Source of the DNA: Bacteroidales bacterium
GTDB taxonomy: Bacteria; Bacteroidota; Bacteroidia; Bacteroidales; UBA1556
Assembly: GCA_023145955.1 (NCBI GenBank)
Contig: JAGLDA010000152.1
Coordinates: forward strand, 1-7,852
DNA: 7,852 bases
Direction: 5' to 3'
Position 1 is the first letter of the stretch, and each line of letters opens with the position of its first letter. Shown here in pieces: positions 6,801-7,852 of this stretch. A model generated the notes under the pieces. The model was not told the origin of the DNA and ran no database searches. It worked only from the letters and a program-made list of their open reading frames with translations. The position numbers and the translations under genes are program-made.

Positions 6801-7498
6801 TCAAAAAAATCTGCCTTATCTTGGCTCTTTGGAGCAAACTGCTCAGCATCAGGACCTTCAATAAAGGCAACATTATCCTTATATGCCGATACAATTGTAT
6901 TAGGATGCTCTTTGGCGGTTAGCTTTATCATACTGAAAAGAGAATTTGGCATTTCCTTTCCATCTATAATAAATGAACCATTAAATATTTTATGACGACA
7001 GTGCTCACTATTTACTTGAGCAAAGCCATATATCTCACTATCTGTAAGCTCACGACCAATTTGCTTAGCTACATCCTCTAAATATTCTATCTCGTCATCG
7101 CTAAGTGCCAATCCCTCTGATTTATTATAAGTATGCAAATCGTTTATAAACCTTATGGGCTCTGCTTCTACTCCAATATGAAAAACATCCTGCGAAGGAT
7201 TATTATATACAGATTGTAGCATTGAATCATAATCAGGATTTTCAGAGTCTTCTTTTTTAAATTCTTCAATCCTATTAAGACCTTCGATACCCATATTCTT
7301 TGTTATCTCCACAGCATTGGTACTCCAAGGAGTAATCATTTCTTTTCGAGGACCCACATATGCGCCTTCAATACCATTTGATTCAATATAATCAGCCTTT
7401 CCCAATAACCATCCTAGCTTATGAATATCACTTGATGTTAATTCAGTATCTGATTGTATTACAAAATATAAATCCTTATTCTGAAAAAAATTAATCAT
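3833..7498 (-). CDS. purL: Phosphoribosylformylglycinamidine synthase, single-chain PurL
   Basis: Fourth step of de novo purine synthesis in the cytoplasm: FGAR + glutamine + ATP gives FGAM + glutamate + ADP + Pi. The 1221 residues cover the whole large-type enzyme (E. coli 1295). Residues 1 to about 140 form the PurS-like N-terminal domain, then a linker with NSEHCRH (163-169). The first synthetase half has AETHN (245-249), GGKGSVP (274-280), HDHGAGG (449-455) and GNESQERM (490-497). The second half has PTGKDSLSM (718-726) and SGHDVAAGG (823-831). The class I glutaminase domain runs from about 975 to 1221, with GGFS (1026-1029), nucleophile Cys1069 in GICNGCQ, and His1182 and Glu1184 in PHLER. 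PHLER instead of the proteobacterial PHPER, and the following NWQWANYP, look Bacteroidota-like. All key residues are present and the frame is intact. ATG at 7496-7498 gives a normal N-terminus. It appears monocistronic within the window. Confidence 0.98.
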   Translation of the reverse strand: MINFFQNKDLYFVIQSDTELTSSDIHKLGWLLGKADYIESNGIEGAYVGPRKEMITPWSTNAVEITKNMGIEGLNRIEEFKKEDSENPDYDSMLQSVYNNPSQDVFHIGVEAEPIRFINDLHTYNKSEGLALSDDEIEYLEDVAKQIGRELTDSEIYGFAQVNSEHCRHKIFNGSFIIDGKEMPNSLFSMIKLTAKEHPNTIVSAYKDNVAFIEGPDAEQFAPKSQDKADFFEITPIKSIISLKAETHNFPTTVEPFNGAATGSGGEIRDRMAGGKGSVPLAGTAVYMTSYPRHYGEQRDWEKTIEERNWLYQSPLEILIKASNGASDFGNKFGQPLINGSLFTFEHFEESRKYGFDKVIMQAGGIGYGRAEDAQKDIPEVGDKIVVMGGDNYRIGMGGGAVSSVATGEFASGVELNAVQRSNPEMQKRVQNVVRAMTELSHNTIISIHDHGAGGHLNSLSELVEATGGVIKLDKLPVGDPTLSAKEIIGNESQERMGLIIKAKDVELMRRISERERAPFYVVGEVTGDMRFAFESEDGQNPMDLDLAYLFGKPPKTVLVDETIVTKFSELKFNNDQIRENIEKVLSIEAVACKDWLTNKVDRSVSGRVAKQQCAGTIQLPLNNAGVMAIDFQGKEGIATSLGHAPAAALIDEQKGSRLAIAESLTNIVWSPLKDGIKSLSLSANWMWPAKNTGENARLYNAVEAVSDFAIELGVNIPTGKDSLSMKQKYDDQEVYSPGTVIITAVGHVNDINKIVEPVIKNSSDSKLYYIDFSKSAFELGGSSFAQIHNKVGTIAPDVKDAKYFAEAFEAVQEAVKQGVILSGHDVAAGGLITTLLEMTFAQNDLGLKIDLTDIGEKDTTKVLFSENSAIVVQVEDEKTFNAIMRKNGIEFNEIGAISTNREFIIKNYDTNLNLDVCYLRDVWFKTSYYFDKHQTANNLADARFDNYKNQDLRFRFPESFSGLLKDYESDNRPIAAIIREKGVNGDREMAYSLYKAGFNVKDVHMMDLISGTEDLSEVKMIVFVGGFSNSDVLGSAKGWAGAFLYNEKAKSALDNFYSRKDTLSLGICNGCQLMVELNLINPEHEKRSAMLHNESHKFESGFVNVEIGINDSVMLNSLAGSRLGVWVAHGEGKFELPMAEEDYNIPVKYGYQSYPGNPNGSYYNAAAVCSKDGRHLAMMPHLERAIFNWQWANYPEDRKTDEITPWFEAFVNAREWISSN

Positions 7499-7852
7499 AA
7501 TTATTTATTAATATGTTTAATTAATATGGCTAAATAAAAGGCCGTTTTTTGAAAGTGCAAAGATAATATTCTTAAGGCTTAATTCGTGTATTAATTTGTC
7601 AGTTGCTGAGTATTTAACATGTATATTATCAACAATTCAACACTACTTATTAACATATTGTAATTAAAGGCTTTAATTATTGTTTTTATGCTGAGTATAT
7701 GACCGTTTTTCAAGCGTCAATTAATAGTGACACTTAATAAATTGATATTATGGCTAATATAGAATACTGAAAAAGAAATTATTCTAAGCTATTATCTATC
7801 AACATATTTAATATACGCTTGAAATTAGTCGATTTAATACTAGGGGTAATAA
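7499..7852. other. Non-coding upstream region of purL
   Basis: This 354-base AT-rich stretch has no convincing gene on either strand. ATG-led frames are 12 codons or fewer (for example 7699-7737). It contains a -7 box for purL and some short imperfect repeats: AAGGCT(T)TAATT followed by TGCTGAGTAT at 7574-7613 and again at 7667-7698, and the inverted 10-mer TTTCAAGCGT (7708-7717) / ACGCTTGAAA (7815-7824). The neighbouring gene beyond 7852 is not visible. Confidence 0.6.
7558..7565 (-). promoter_or_regulatory. Candidate Bacteroidota -7 box for purL
   Basis: On the - strand this reads TATCTTTG, an exact TAnnTTTG match, 60 bases upstream of the purL ATG. It would give a leader of roughly 50 bases. 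No clear TTTG -33 element stands 19-21 bases further upstream (7585-7590 region), so the assignment rests on the -7 box and its position. Confidence 0.45.

Noticed and set aside
6789..6995. 68-residue + strand open frame inside purL
   Set aside because: It is antisense to conserved PurL sequence and is a shadow of the real frame.
7708..7725. TTGACG on the - strand as a sigma70-like -35 for purL
   Set aside because: Bacteroidota promoters do not use this element, no matching -10 stands at the right spacing, and a proper TAnnTTTG box exists nearer the gene.
7699..7737. Small + strand ORF of 12 codons upstream of purL
   Set aside because: It is too short, has no ribosome site and no supporting context.

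Overview
The window is AT-rich DNA that most likely comes from a member of the Bacteroidota. Three things point there: the PurL is the long single-chain form with a Bacteroidota-like C-terminus (PHLERAIFNWQW), most starts lack a clear Shine-Dalgarno sequence, and TAnnTTTG-type -7 boxes stand upstream of two transcription units. No finer placement is supported.

Layout. Positions 1-64 may hold the last codons of an upstream gene whose TGA overlaps the start of dgkA (61-450, + strand), a small membrane lipid kinase. Positions 451-966 have no intact gene. They contain a broken reading frame of about 320 bases (463-786) and then a probable promoter and hairpin-containing leader for the next operon. 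Positions 967-3241 hold a tight four-gene + strand operon: two paralogous DUF1538 membrane proteins (relatives of the two-component UmpAB Na+(Li+,K+)/H+ antiporter), an atypical P-II signalling protein, and a protein made of a pair of CBS domains. A stand-alone TfoX N-terminal-domain gene follows (3384-3692). It sits between two related long palindromes (3274-3327 and 3704-3755). A symmetric A-tract/hairpin/T-tract terminator (3769-3806) serves that gene and the convergent purL (3833-7498, - strand). Positions 7499-7852 are the non-coding upstream region of purL, with one good -7 box and a few short repeats.

How the parts fit. dgkA and purL are housekeeping genes. The notable unit is the four-gene operon, read here as a cation/proton antiporter whose two membrane subunits are encoded with two cytoplasmic regulators from families that usually bind adenine nucleotides or similar small ligands. 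This resembles other transporter/P-II pairings (AmtB-GlnK, SbtA-SbtB) but uses a different transporter family and adds a CBS module. The palindrome pair around the TfoX-like gene is the other structure that ordinary gene content does not explain.
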